Counted from the stretch's first letter, positions 50,625 through 59,495 are shown. The stretch: 64,000 bases of DNA from Noviherbaspirillum humi (GCF_900188095.1 NZ_FZOT01000003.1:1-64000); one strand, 5' to 3'. Notes: a model not told the origin generated them from the sequence alone. Made by a program: numbers and translations.

Positions 50625-51232
50625 GCTTACTCCTGTTTCGATGAGCGCTGGCGTGACGGCGGTGATGCAGCTGTTCTGTAACCTTTGGTTAAATAGATTA
50701 TCGATATGCAATTGATGACTATATTGATGGCCGTCATCTTGAATACGGGAACATCGCGACCAGTCAAGGTTGCTTGATCGCGCTCATGAGAAAACATGGA
50801 ACCAATGCGGGCGGCAAGGTTCGCCCGGCCAGAAGCAGCCCCAGACGTCTACATTTCGTCGATGGAGCGTGAGGGAAGCAGCCTCTGAATCGGTCGTGAT
50901 GTGAAAATCACCACCCGCCAGCAGAGGCATGGCAGCCGCGCGAGCACGTTGACAAAATGAATTACTCGATTTGCCAACAGAAATCGAAAATTCCGTGTGG
51001 CGCCACTTCGTAAGAAGCGTAACCGCATGTAATAGCAGCACGGAAATGTCGCTTTCCTGCAATACATTTGCTCCTGACATTCCCGCCGCAACCGCCCGGG
51101 CAGCGTACCCGGGTTGACGGGCAATGCATGGCCGCATGCGCAGTCGGCCACCCTTATAGCGTTAACCCGTCAGGGAGCCTTATCGGACTTCAACGCATCC
51201 TGGTTTCATCGCTTAGCATCAGGGAGGTATCA
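50625..51232. other. Intergenic region, no supported gene
   Basis: About 600 bp between two divergent units. It is AT-richer at 50670-50720, where the promoter of the small secreted protein probably lies. Overlapping minus-strand frames at 50784-51151 are Cys/Arg-rich, lack ribosome-binding sites and overlap one another, so I do not call them. The GGGAGG box of the next gene is at the right end. Confidence 0.45.
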
Positions 51233-51814
51233 ATGAAGCGATCACACTCATCCACTCTCCACCGCAGCATCCTGGCCACGGCGTTGCTTGCCCTCTCGGC
51301 CGTACCCGTATCGATCGCCGTCCACAAGGCGGGCGCGCCGGCAAAGGCAAACGAGCCCGCCATCGCCATCGCGGCAGCGCCCCATGCGCCAGCTGCGGCG
51401 AATATTCCGGCGGCGACCCAAGTCGCATCGTCTTCGCTGTCGGGAGATGAAGCCCCGCCACCCGCACGGAGCAGTGCCGCCATGCATCCGGTGTTCCGCG
51501 CGCTGCATGTCTCCGATATGCAGCGGGAGCAGATACAAAACATCGGCCGCAACCAGGCGGCGCGCTTGAATGATCTGTACCGGACGCTTGCTTCGGCAAA
51601 GACGGCGCTCGCTGCGCTGACTCGGAACGGCCAATTCCACGACACGCAGGCCAAGCCCCATACCGACAGGCTCGGCGCCGCCATGGCGGAGATCGCCCTC
51701 GTCAGGGCAAGAAGCGAGAGCGAAGTGATCGCCTTGCTGACGCCGCAGCAGCGGCAGCGGCTCGACCAGCTGCGCCGGCAGGGGACCCTCGATCCGGCCA
51801 CGTCGATCGAATAG
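51233..51814 (+). CDS. Periplasmic LTxxQ-type (Spy/CpxP-like) protein
   Basis: A 193-aa exported protein. A long signal (SILATALLALSAVPVSIAVH) is followed by a disordered Ala/Pro-rich linker to about residue 85. A helical domain then contains VSDMQREQIQNIGRNQAARL and the family motif LTPQQRQRLDQL near residue 175. Spy/CpxP-type proteins are periplasmic chaperones induced by envelope stress, metals or phenolics. GGGAGG lies 5 nt upstream of ATG 51233, which is why the longer frame is trimmed. It stands alone, without a two-component pair beside it. Confidence 0.75.
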   Translation: MKRSHSSTLHRSILATALLALSAVPVSIAVHKAGAPAKANEPAIAIAAAPHAPAAANIPAATQVASSSLSGDEAPPPARSSAAMHPVFRALHVSDMQREQIQNIGRNQAARLNDLYRTLASAKTALAALTRNGQFHDTQAKPHTDRLGAAMAEIALVRARSESEVIALLTPQQRQRLDQLRRQGTLDPATSIE

Positions 51815-51945
51815 GTGCGCGCTGCGGCGGCTTGCCGCTTCGCTCAGCATTTCCCAAGCGGCTGTCCGGCAGCGGCATCGCGGCAGCTGCTACACTCCGG
51901 ATGCAAAATCAACCACGCCTCATCAGCCGCCAAAGGAGATGTCGA

Positions 51946-52485
51946 ATGAATGCAGAAGAGACCCTCGCCCAGTGGAATGCGGAACTCGATACCGTCCAGC
52001 GGCGCGTTCGGGCGCGCCAGGACAAGCCCGGCGTGGCAACGCGGGAGAGCGTCGCCGGCAAGACGGGTCTGGAAATCATTCAGGGCATCCTCGACGGCGA
52101 GCTGCCCTTTCCACCCATCTCGGAAACCCTGAGCTTCTGGCTGGTCCATGCGACCCAGGGCCAGGCGATTTTCCAGGGAACGCCGCAGGTCAAGCATTAC
52201 AATCCGCTCGGCACGGTGCACGGCGGCTGGTATGCAACCCTGCTCGATTCGGCGCTGGGGTGCGCGGTGCAAACCATGCTGCCGCAGGGACAGGCGTACA
52301 CGACGGTGGAGTTGAGCGTCAATGTCGTGCGCGCCGCCACGGAGAAAACCGGTCCGCTCCGGGCGATCGGCAATGTGATCCATTGCGGGCGCCAGATGGC
52401 GACCGCCGAAGCGCGCATCGTCGGCCCGGACGGCACGCTATACGCGCACGGCACCACCACTTGCCTCGTGTTCCAGGCGCGTTAA
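51946..52485 (+). CDS. PaaI family hotdog thioesterase
   Basis: A 179-aa single-hotdog-domain protein. The core runs from about residue 55 to 175. It includes NPLGTVHGGWYATLLDSALGC, where the His-Gly-Gly is the family's catalytic-site signature. TVELSVNVVRAATEKTGPLR and a final YAHGTTTCLVF follow. Members hydrolyse acyl-CoA thioesters, often aromatic ones in phenylacetate catabolism, but no paa genes are nearby. AAAGGAG precedes ATG 51946. It is transcribed alone, converging with a TctC-type gene. Confidence 0.88.
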   Translation: MNAEETLAQWNAELDTVQRRVRARQDKPGVATRESVAGKTGLEIIQGILDGELPFPPISETLSFWLVHATQGQAIFQGTPQVKHYNPLGTVHGGWYATLLDSALGCAVQTMLPQGQAYTTVELSVNVVRAATEKTGPLRAIGNVIHCGRQMATAEARIVGPDGTLYAHGTTTCLVFQAR

Positions 52486-52591
52486 GCGGAATCAGTCACG
52501 CGAAAGCCGCTTCGGCGCGCGGGCATGCAGCGCCGCGTGCGGCATTCGCGGCACGATGCGGCGCGCATCCATGGTGAAGCCTCCCGCGCCG

Positions 52592-53587
52592 TCAGTCCAG
52601 CCTGATGCCGCGCGCCTTCACGAGCTTGCCCCAGCGCTCGATCTCGCTACCGATCAGCGCCCCAAATTCCTCCGGCGTGCCGCTGGCCGGCTTCAATCCA
52701 TCGGATTCCAGCTGGGTCTCCATGTTGGCGCCGTTGAGCGATTCATTGATCGCCTTGTTGAGCTTGGCCACGATGTCAGCCGGTATCCCCTTGGGACCGA
52801 TAATGCCGTGCCAGTTCGTCACCTCGTAAGTCGGAAAACCGGCTTCCTTTACCGTGGGCACATTGGGCAGGGCGGGCAGGCGCGACGGGGTGGAGACGGC
52901 CAGCGCCTTCAGCTGGCCAGACTTGACGAAGGGGAGGGTCGACGCCGGCGTGCCGAACACGACCTGGGTCTGCCCGGCTATCGTGTCGGTCAGCGCGGGC
53001 GCCGTGCCCTTGTAGGGAACATGAGACATCTCGATGCTGGCGGTGGCCAGGAAATACTCGGACACGATATGGGTGATGCTGCCATTGCCCGCCGACGCAT
53101 AGAAGATCTTGTTCGGCTCCTTCTTCGCGGCCGCCACGAGATCCTTGAGCGAATTCACCGGCAACTGCGGATTGACCGCGATGATGAAAGGCCCGCGCGC
53201 CAGCTGCGCGATCGGCGTCATGTCCTTGACCGGATCGAAGCCGAGCTTGTAGAGGCTCGCATTGACGGTATAGCTCGCCGCCGCGAGGAACAGGGTATAG
53301 CCATCGCCTGGCGACTTGAGCGCAACCTCGGCGCCGAGGTTGCCGCCCGCGCCCGGCCGGTTCTCGACGATGACCGGTTGGCCCAGCTTGTCCTGCAGCC
53401 GCTTGGCCACGATGCGGGCGATGAAGTCGGACCCGCCGCCTGGCGCGAAGCCGACCACCAGCTTGATCGGCTTATTCGGGTAGGCGGTTGCCTGCGCGTG
53501 AGCGGCAGTGCCGGAGAAGATCAGCGATGCGCCTGCCAGAACCGCGAGCAGGCGGCGACGATGAAGGCTGGGGGCGGCTTTCGGCAT
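52592..53587 (-). CDS. Second Bug/TctC-type solute-binding protein
   Basis: This 331-aa periplasmic protein begins MPKAAPSLHRRRLLAVLAGA, with a signal cleaved after AHAQA. The Bug motifs are present: [52 protein letters not shown] and the C-terminal family segment. The ligand is probably a carboxylate but cannot be assigned. AAGGAGACACC precedes the ATG at 53585-53587; an open frame extends far upstream but lacks protein character. As with the first copy at 3-4 kb, no TctAB genes accompany it. Confidence 0.92.
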   Translation of the reverse strand: MPKAAPSLHRRRLLAVLAGASLIFSGTAAHAQATAYPNKPIKLVVGFAPGGGSDFIARIVAKRLQDKLGQPVIVENRPGAGGNLGAEVALKSPGDGYTLFLAAASYTVNASLYKLGFDPVKDMTPIAQLARGPFIIAVNPQLPVNSLKDLVAAAKKEPNKIFYASAGNGSITHIVSEYFLATASIEMSHVPYKGTAPALTDTIAGQTQVVFGTPASTLPFVKSGQLKALAVSTPSRLPALPNVPTVKEAGFPTYEVTNWHGIIGPKGIPADIVAKLNKAINESLNGANMETQLESDGLKPASGTPEEFGALIGSEIERWGKLVKARGIRLD

Positions 53588-53739
53588 GGTGTCTCCTTGT
53601 CGTGGTGTTTTCATTCGAAGACCTTGATTGCCATCTGCGGCGGCGACTCCGGCCGGGACGCCTGCCTGGCACCAGGATGCCAACGATCCTAGCATGGGGT
53701 TGGCGCGCCGGCTCGAGCCGAAGCGAACGGCTCCGAACG

Positions 53740-54885
53740 CTACGGCCGTCCGGTCACCCGCTGCACCATGGCGTAAAGCACCGACATCTGCAAGCCGCTC
53801 TTGAGGGCATAGTTCGGATCGACCTGGTTGGAGTAGCCCCACCAATCGAAGCATGCGTTCGGATTGGTCGGACCCGGGGCGGAGGAGGCTATCGTGTCGG
53901 GGTACACGACGACGAGCTGGTTCGTGTCGGCCCATTCATTGATGCCAGCCTCGGTGACCCAGCGATTGCCGATGCGTGCCGCCTCCTGCTTGCAGCCATG
54001 GAGCGCAAGCACGAAGCCGCAGGTTTTCCCTTGCTCGCAGGCCTTGGGAACAAAAACGCTTCCCGTCGAACTCATCGACACGTTGGGCGAGGCGCCGAAC
54101 TCGGTTTGGTCGAATGCGTAAAGCGTTCCGTTCAGCTTGCCGTTGTTTCGCGGATTCAGCTTTCCGAGAAACATCGTCAGCCAAGTCTTGACCGAATCAT
54201 AGGATGCGCCGTTGAGCAGGCAATTCACCATGAAGGGACTGTCGAGGGTGCCGCAGGAAAGTTCGCCGTTGGGCGACTCCCAGCCATGCGCGGCCGGGAA
54301 GGTGTTATCGAAGTGAACCTTGGCGCCGTAGTGTTTGTACTCCGTGTTGAGATCGGCCATCTCCAGCGGATTGACCACCGTGTCCTGGGTGCCGGACCAG
54401 AGGTAGACAGGCTGGCCGCGCAGGTTCGACGACGGGTCGATCGTTCCCAGGGAGGACTGCATGTCGAGGTAGGCCTCGGATGCCGCCAGCGTGCTGTTAT
54501 AGGAGGCTTGGTTCGTCGGCAGCGTCTGGCCGCCGCAGTTCAACAGCGCCGTCGCAGCGCCGCCAGCGCCGGCGCACCAGTAGACGCCCCCCGCGTAGAT
54601 CGCAGCGCCCCTGAAGGTCGCCGAGTGAGCCATATGCATTTGCACCGCCGCGAAGCCGCCGGAGGAAATGCCGGCGACGAAGATCTTCGCCGGATCGATC
54701 TGATAGCGCTTGAGCTTTATGGTCGCGGGGTTGGCCGAAGTGGCGGCCAGCATCGTTGCCTGCGAGGAAGCCGGAGTGGCACTCGCGGCCATGCTGACCG
54801 CGCCATCTCCGCCACCGCATCCAGCCAGACCAATGGCCAGAACCGTTGACAACGCCCACCGTGAAGCCAGCCTGATTGCAGTCAT
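53740..54885 (-). CDS. Polyhydroxybutyrate depolymerase-like secreted lipoprotein
   Basis: This 381-aa alpha/beta hydrolase has a lipobox signal (LAIGLAGCGGG). The Ser74 nucleophile lies in AGISSGGFAAVQM, Asp168 in LWSGTQDTVVNP and His200 in TFPAAHGW. The nucleophile sits close to the N-terminus, as in the circularly permuted (type II) PHB depolymerase domain. The later LALHGCKQEA and DWWGYSNQVDPNYALKSG also fit PhaZ-like enzymes. It would cleave extracellular PHB or its oligomers at the cell surface; no substrate-binding domain follows. GAGGAAGCGAC precedes the ATG. Polyester specificity is inferred from family resemblance. Confidence 0.85.
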   Translation of the reverse strand: MTAIRLASRWALSTVLAIGLAGCGGGDGAVSMAASATPASSQATMLAATSANPATIKLKRYQIDPAKIFVAGISSGGFAAVQMHMAHSATFRGAAIYAGGVYWCAGAGGAATALLNCGGQTLPTNQASYNSTLAASEAYLDMQSSLGTIDPSSNLRGQPVYLWSGTQDTVVNPLEMADLNTEYKHYGAKVHFDNTFPAAHGWESPNGELSCGTLDSPFMVNCLLNGASYDSVKTWLTMFLGKLNPRNNGKLNGTLYAFDQTEFGASPNVSMSSTGSVFVPKACEQGKTCGFVLALHGCKQEAARIGNRWVTEAGINEWADTNQLVVVYPDTIASSAPGPTNPNACFDWWGYSNQVDPNYALKSGLQMSVLYAMVQRVTGRP

Positions 54886-55182
54886 GTCGCTTCCTCACCG
54901 AATCGGAACGACAAAATAGTACCTCGACCTTCTTACGGCTTCATTGTGCGGACGCAGGATTGATTTGCCCGTACGAGTAAAGCAGCGCACGCGGCTCGTC
55001 CGTGATGACCGGCCCCTGTCGAGAACCGCCTCGAGGCAGAGCGGGGGCCAGCGACAAGGCGGACCGGCATGGTGAAGCGAGTGAAGACGGGTTCGGCGAC
55101 CGCGTATGTGGGGCAGCAGCTGTCGAATCGGTGCGGCCAGGCGGCTACAATGGGGCATTCCACCGATTTCAAGCGACTTGCC

Positions 55183-55647
55183 ATGCACATCTGGGTCGAC
55201 GCCGACGCCTGTCCGGCCGTCATCAAAGACATCCTTTTCCGCGTGGCCGAACGGCTACAGCTCGACGTCACGCTGGTCGCGAACCGGCTGATGCGCGTGC
55301 CCGGCTCGCGCTTCATCCGCGCGCTGCAGGTTCCGGCGGGCGCCGACGCGGCCGACGCCGAAATCGTCGCGCGCGTCGCCTCCGGCGACATCGTGGTGAC
55401 CGGCGACATTCCGCTGGCTGCGCAGGTGCTGGAAAAGGGCGGGCTGCCGCTCAATCCGCGCGGCGAGTGGTACACCAGCGACACCATCGCGCAGCAGCTG
55501 ACGATGCGGGCCTTCATGGATGAGCTGCGCGGCAGCGGCGTGGACACGGGCGGTCCGGCTGCCTTCAGCCAGGCCGATCGACAGCGGTTCGCCAATGCGC
55601 TCGACCGTGAATTGGCACGGCGAAATAACCGGGCGGAGCCCCGTTAA
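55183..55647 (+). CDS. YaiI/YqxD family protein (DUF188)
   Basis: This 154-aa protein opens [20 protein letters not shown], the family's conserved N-terminus with an acidic PIN/NYN-like metal-site pattern. [19 protein letters not shown] and [17 protein letters not shown] follow, and the C-terminus is basic. These proteins are widespread and presumed nuclease-like, but the activity is not established. The ATG at 55183 gives the exact family start; the longer frame upstream has no protein character. It is the last gene before the mobile-element-like junction. Confidence 0.9.
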   Translation: MHIWVDADACPAVIKDILFRVAERLQLDVTLVANRLMRVPGSRFIRALQVPAGADAADAEIVARVASGDIVVTGDIPLAAQVLEKGGLPLNPRGEWYTSDTIAQQLTMRAFMDELRGSGVDTGGPAAFSQADRQRFANALDRELARRNNRAEPR

Positions 55648-55681
55648 GCGGTCGATGGCAGACTGGGCGGGCGTGGCGAAA

Positions 55682-55733
55682 ATCGAGACATTCTGATTTG
55701 GCTAGATCGAGACATTCTAATTCGGGCTCTACA
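55682..55733 (-). mobile_element. Isolated insertion-sequence end with repeated motif (remnant)
   Basis: On the minus strand the segment begins TGTAGAGCCCGAATTAGAAT, then repeats AGAATGTCTCGAT 24 bp later. The plus-strand copies of ATCGAGACATTCTRATT are at 55682-55698 and 55706-55722. TG...CA ends with internal direct repeats are typical of IS21-type elements. No transposase is in the window, so this is a remnant or solo end. The IS family call is inference. Confidence 0.4.
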
Positions 55734-55738
55734 TTGAA

Positions 55739-55766
55739 TTTACGCATAACTTGGATTATGTAAAAC
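55739..55766 (+). other. dif-like XerC/XerD recombination site
   Basis: The 28 bp divide as TTTACGCATAA, the 6-nt centre CTTGGA, then TTATGTAAAAC. Against Escherichia coli dif (GGTGCGCATAA, centre TGTATA, TTATGTTAAAT) I count 8 of 11 and 9 of 11 arm matches. The centre differs, as it does in mobile elements that use Xer recombination. It lies 6 nt from the IS-like end. It could be the chromosome dif, a plasmid-type or IMEX-type attachment site, or chance. Confidence 0.45.
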
Positions 55767-55908
55767 GGTGCCCCCCCACATTTCTTCCGTAACCCCTAGA
55801 GGTCCAAACAATGGCGCATTCCGCGCCAATGCAACCATGACCGGCGGCGCCGTCCGGCCCCTTCACCGGCCTGCGGCGATTTGCTCGCGAATTATCCCGT
55901 CCCGATCA

Positions 55909-56235
55909 TCACTCCTGCCTTTCGAGACGGGTGACCGTGAGTTGGCCATTCGGCTTTTCGGCGACGAAGTTGATTTTGTCGCCGGGCTTGACCTGCTCCA
56001 GCATGGCGGGATCCTTGACGCGGAACACCATCGTCATCGCATCCATGCCGATATTCTTCAGCGGGCCATGCTTGATGGTGAGCCTGCCTGCGCTCCGGTC
56101 AATCCTGATCACCTCGCCTTGCGACATCGCTTCGGATGGCGCGGCGGTTCCGGCCTGCGGGGTTTGCGCATGGAGGTGCGGCATGGACGACAGGAGCGCG
56201 GATGCCGCGAACATCGCCTTGACAAGGGATTTCAT
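55909..56235 (-). CDS. CusF-like periplasmic copper-binding protein
   Basis: This 108-aa exported protein has a signal ending HLHAQ near residue 24 and a CusF-type OB-fold domain (about 38-108). Putative copper ligands are His56, Met67 and Met69 in KHGPLKNIGMDAMTM. The Trp that caps copper in E. coli CusF is replaced by Met64. AGGAACCTC precedes the ATG at 56233-56235; seven residues of upstream frame are dropped. It is the last gene of the copper operon, 77 nt after the multicopper oxidase. It probably shuttles Cu(I) in the periplasm. Confidence 0.85.
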   Translation of the reverse strand: MKSLVKAMFAASALLSSMPHLHAQTPQAGTAAPSEAMSQGEVIRIDRSAGRLTIKHGPLKNIGMDAMTMVFRVKDPAMLEQVKPGDKINFVAEKPNGQLTVTRLERQE

Positions 56236-56312
56236 GAGGTTCCTTTCTTGTTTCATGTCGTGGACTTAGCCAACACCGGTCAGGCGCAAACTTTTGCATC
56301 GCGCCCGCCATA

Positions 56313-57683
56313 TCAATGATGATCGTGGCCCTGCGGCCTGCGAGCCTTCAGTTCGACGCCGGGCTTGGCCGCATCATCGCCGGGAGCCTTGGACGCGGCC
56401 GGCGCCTCGCCGGTCCATTCATAGGCCACCGTGCCTTTCGGATGCCGGTACCAGCCGGGGTCGCTGTAGTCGCCCGGCTTCTGGTCGCGGCGCACCTTGA
56501 TCAGCGTCATCATGCCGCCCATTTCGATGCCGCCGAAGGGCCCGTCGCCGCTCATCATCGGCAAGGTGTTTTCCGGCAGCGGCATCTCCATGCCGCCCAT
56601 CGAACCGCCCTTCTCGCCCATCGCCATGTAATCCGGAATGAGCTTGTTGATCTTCTCGGCGATGCCCTGCTGGCTCACGCCTATCATGGTTGGCACGTTG
56701 TGGCCCATGGCGTTCATCGTATGGTGCGATTTGTGGCAGTGGAAGGCCCAGTCGCCCGGTTCGTCGGCGACGAATTCCAGCGCCCGCATCTGGCCGACGC
56801 CGATATCCGCCACCACTTCCGGCCAGCGCGCCTCCGGCCGGATCCATCCGCCATCGGTGCCGGCCACGACGAACTCATGTCCATGGATGTGCATCGGGTG
56901 ATTGGTCATGGTGAGGTTGCCTATGCGCATGCGCACCTTGTCGCCCTGGCGCACGTTCATGCTGTCCACGCCGGGGAAGACCCGGCTGTTCATGGTCCAC
57001 AGGTTGAAGTCGAGCATGGTGTTCACCTTCGGCACGAAGCTGCCCGGCTCGATGTCGTAGGCGGCGAGCAGGAGCACGAAGTCGCGGTCCACCCGCATGA
57101 CGTCCGGGTTCTTCGGATGCGTCACCCAGGAACCCATCATCCCCATGGCCATCTGCACCATCTCGTCCCCATGCGGGTGGTACATGAAGGTGCCGGCGCG
57201 CTTCGCCACGAATTCGTAGACGAAGGTCTTGCCGGGCGGGATGCCCGGCTGGGTCAGCCCGGTGACGCCATCCATGCCGTTTGGCAGGCGCTGGCCGTGC
57301 CAGTGGATGCTGGTGTTCTCGGGAAGCCGGTTGGTGACGAAGATGCGCACCTGGTCGCCCTCCACCACTTCGATGGTCGGTCCCGGCGATTGGCCGTTAT
57401 AGCCCCACAGGTTGGCCTTCATGCCGGGCGCGATTTCGCGCACCACCGGCTCGGCCACCAGGTGGAACTCCTTGACGCCGCGGTTCATGCGCCACGGCAG
57501 CGACCAGCCGTTGAGGGTGACCACCGGGTTATAGGGCCGGCCGGTATTGGGCGCCAGCGGCGCCTGGGTGCCGGGCCCGGTGGCCACGACCGCCTCGGGC
57601 AGGGACGCTGCGCCGACGCGGCTCACCAGCCCGGCGCCCACCATGGCAGCGGCGCCGGCAAAGAAATTTCGTCGAGAGACCAT
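56313..57683 (-). CDS. Periplasmic multicopper oxidase
   Basis: This 456-aa protein has a twin-arginine signal (VSRRNFFAGAAAMVGAG). The copper motifs are in order: SIHWHGQ near 130, FMYHPHGDEM near 170, NHPMHIHGHEF near 270 and HCHKSHHTMNAM near 320. The last has the type-1 axial Met. A Met/Gly-rich segment (MAMGEKGGSMGGMEM) follows, as in copper-oxidising enzymes. It probably oxidises Cu(I) in the periplasm to limit toxicity. It starts at ATG 57681-57683 behind GAGGA and lies 16 nt after the TolC-type gene, so it is in the same operon. Confidence 0.9.
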   Translation of the reverse strand: MVSRRNFFAGAAAMVGAGLVSRVGAASLPEAVVATGPGTQAPLAPNTGRPYNPVVTLNGWSLPWRMNRGVKEFHLVAEPVVREIAPGMKANLWGYNGQSPGPTIEVVEGDQVRIFVTNRLPENTSIHWHGQRLPNGMDGVTGLTQPGIPPGKTFVYEFVAKRAGTFMYHPHGDEMVQMAMGMMGSWVTHPKNPDVMRVDRDFVLLLAAYDIEPGSFVPKVNTMLDFNLWTMNSRVFPGVDSMNVRQGDKVRMRIGNLTMTNHPMHIHGHEFVVAGTDGGWIRPEARWPEVVADIGVGQMRALEFVADEPGDWAFHCHKSHHTMNAMGHNVPTMIGVSQQGIAEKINKLIPDYMAMGEKGGSMGGMEMPLPENTLPMMSGDGPFGGIEMGGMMTLIKVRRDQKPGDYSDPGWYRHPKGTVAYEWTGEAPAASKAPGDDAAKPGVELKARRPQGHDHH

Positions 57684-57699
57684 GTTGTTTTCCTCGTTC

Positions 57700-59127
57700 C
57701 TAATGTGCTTGCGCAGTCGGCTCGCTCGATGCCGCCGGGCTGCGTAACGGTGTGCTTGCGCCGCCGCTGCCATTGATGGCGGCCTGCAGGTCGGTTTCGG
57801 CGATCCAGAAATCCCGCTGCGCGTCGATGGCGCGATTGACCGCGCTCACCTGATCGCGGGCGTCGGCCAGCAGTTCGAACACGCTGGCGAGCATGCCGTT
57901 ATAACGCAGCAGCACTTCATCCGAAATCTTTTTTCGCAGCGGCACCACTTCGTCGCGGTAGTGCCTGGCGACGTCGTAGCCGGTGCGGTAGGCCGAATAG
58001 GCTTCCCGCACTTCGGAGCGGGCGCGGATGGCGATGTCGGCGGTGCGCTGCACGGCCTGCATGTAGAGCGCCTCGGCCCGCGCGACGCGGGCGCCGCCCC
58101 AGTCGAACAGCGGCAGCTCGAGCGACACTTCGTAGCCGTTGGCGCGCGGCGCGTCGCTGGTGCTCTTGTTGGCATAGCCGGCTTCGAACACGTCGATGAA
58201 GCGGGTGGCGCGGCTCAGGCCAAGCGCGCTGGCAGTCGCCTGCGCCCCTTGGCGCGCCATCTGCACGTCGAGCCGCTGCGCCATGGCCTGGGCTTCGACC
58301 TGGCTGCTTTCACTCGGCGCCTTGGGCAGATCGGGCAGCCGCTCGGGCAACTGGTAGCCGGCATCGGCGCCCCACAACCCCAGCAGGCGGGTGAGCTGTT
58401 CGCGGGCAGCGGTGGCATTGTGCCGGCTGCGCGCCAGCTGTGCGACGGCATCTGCATGGAAGGCCTGTTCCCGCGCCTGGTCGAGCTTGCTTCGGTTGCC
58501 GCTCTTCGCCATCCGTTGCGCCAGTTCCGACGTCGCCTCGGCGGCCTCCGCCACCTGCTGCGCATACCGGGCCGCCTGCTGGGCGGCGACGGCATTGAAA
58601 TAGGCCCGGCGCGTGGCGGCAGCCAGCGCAACCGCCTGCGAGGCGGCGAACAGCTTGGCCTGCTCGAAGCGGCGTTGTTCGATGCCCCGTCGTACCGGCA
58701 TGGTGAGCAGGCCGACAAGGTCGAACATCACGCTGCGGTCGATCTCGATCTCATTGCCGCCGCGGATGTGGCCGAAGGAAAAGCCGGGATTGCGCAGCCG
58801 GCCGGCCTGTACCAGGCTGGCTTCGGCAATGCCCAGTTCGGCGAAGGAAGCTTGCAGGCCCTTGTTGTTCAACAGGGCGATCCGCACCGCCGAATCGGGC
58901 ATCAGCGGTTCGGCCAGCAGAGCGAAAAGCGTCTCCCGGCTGACCGCAGAAGCCTCCGCCGCGCCGTCGCGCTGAACGGCTTGGCCGGTGCGCTGCCTGG
59001 TCAGTTCGGAGACGTCGTCCATGCCGCCATCGGCCGAAAAGCTTGCACAGCCGGCCAGCAGCGTGGCCGAGATGGCGATGAAAAGACGTTTCGCCCGTAG
59101 CGCTGATGATGGAAAGCGCATCATCAT
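57700..59127 (-). CDS. TolC-family outer-membrane factor
   Basis: This 475-aa protein has a lipobox signal (ISATLLAGCASF) and the two long helical and strand repeats of TolC/CusC-type factors (AVRIALLNNKGLQASFAELG; later VSLELPLFDWGGARVARAEA). In RND copper systems such a lipoprotein forms the outer-membrane channel. No inner-membrane RND pump or periplasmic adaptor gene is in this window, so its partner is elsewhere. The start overlaps the upstream gene's stop by 4 nt (59124-59127), indicating translational coupling. It is part of the CueR-type operon. Confidence 0.9.
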   Translation of the reverse strand: MMMRFPSSALRAKRLFIAISATLLAGCASFSADGGMDDVSELTRQRTGQAVQRDGAAEASAVSRETLFALLAEPLMPDSAVRIALLNNKGLQASFAELGIAEASLVQAGRLRNPGFSFGHIRGGNEIEIDRSVMFDLVGLLTMPVRRGIEQRRFEQAKLFAASQAVALAAATRRAYFNAVAAQQAARYAQQVAEAAEATSELAQRMAKSGNRSKLDQAREQAFHADAVAQLARSRHNATAAREQLTRLLGLWGADAGYQLPERLPDLPKAPSESSQVEAQAMAQRLDVQMARQGAQATASALGLSRATRFIDVFEAGYANKSTSDAPRANGYEVSLELPLFDWGGARVARAEALYMQAVQRTADIAIRARSEVREAYSAYRTGYDVARHYRDEVVPLRKKISDEVLLRYNGMLASVFELLADARDQVSAVNRAIDAQRDFWIAETDLQAAINGSGGASTPLRSPAASSEPTAQAH

Positions 59128-59495
59128 TTTCCTTCAGGGCGGTGGCGATGGCGGCCGTGATGGCCGGCGTCACCCGGTTGGCTGGCATGGGGATTCGCCT
59201 GCGCCGGCGCAGCCTTGACTGCTTCAGCACCGCCATTGCCGCCCTGCACCGCGTGTTCAGCATGGCCGCCCTGCTCGCCGGCCGCAGCGATGGCCGCATT
59301 GGCGGCGCGCCATGCGGCATCGGGCGCCGTCGGCTCATGGGCAGCGGTTCGATAGCCGCTGAGTACGGAGGCGTAAGCGACCGGCGGCACCGGGGCGCTG
59401 GGGTCGGATGGATCAAACAGTTGCTTCTGTTCGGCGGAGCAAGCCGGCGGCAAGCTCGCCACGGCAAACACCGCCAGCCATTTGGAAAGGGACAT
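59124..59495 (-). CDS. Small exported protein of the copper operon
   Basis: This 123-aa protein begins MSLSKWLAVFAVASLPPACS. It has a signal peptide with a Cys at residue 19, but the preceding LPPA is a poor lipobox. The middle is Ala/Pro-rich, and the C-terminus is His-rich (HAEHAVQGGN, later HHGRHRHRPEGK), consistent with metal binding. AGGAAATC precedes the ATG at 59493-59495. Its stop overlaps the TolC-type start. It belongs to an uncharacterised group seen in copper clusters; function unknown. Confidence 0.7.
   Translation of the reverse strand: MSLSKWLAVFAVASLPPACSAEQKQLFDPSDPSAPVPPVAYASVLSGYRTAAHEPTAPDAAWRAANAAIAAAGEQGGHAEHAVQGGNGGAEAVKAAPAQANPHASQPGDAGHHGRHRHRPEGK

Noticed and set aside
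50784-51151. Two overlapping minus-strand frames upstream of the LTxxQ gene
   Set aside because: No ribosome-binding sites, no recognisable domains and mutual overlap; treated as intergenic.
55771-55777. Seven-C run after the dif-like site as a phase-variation tract
   Set aside because: It lies outside any coding frame and without promoter elements at a meaningful distance.
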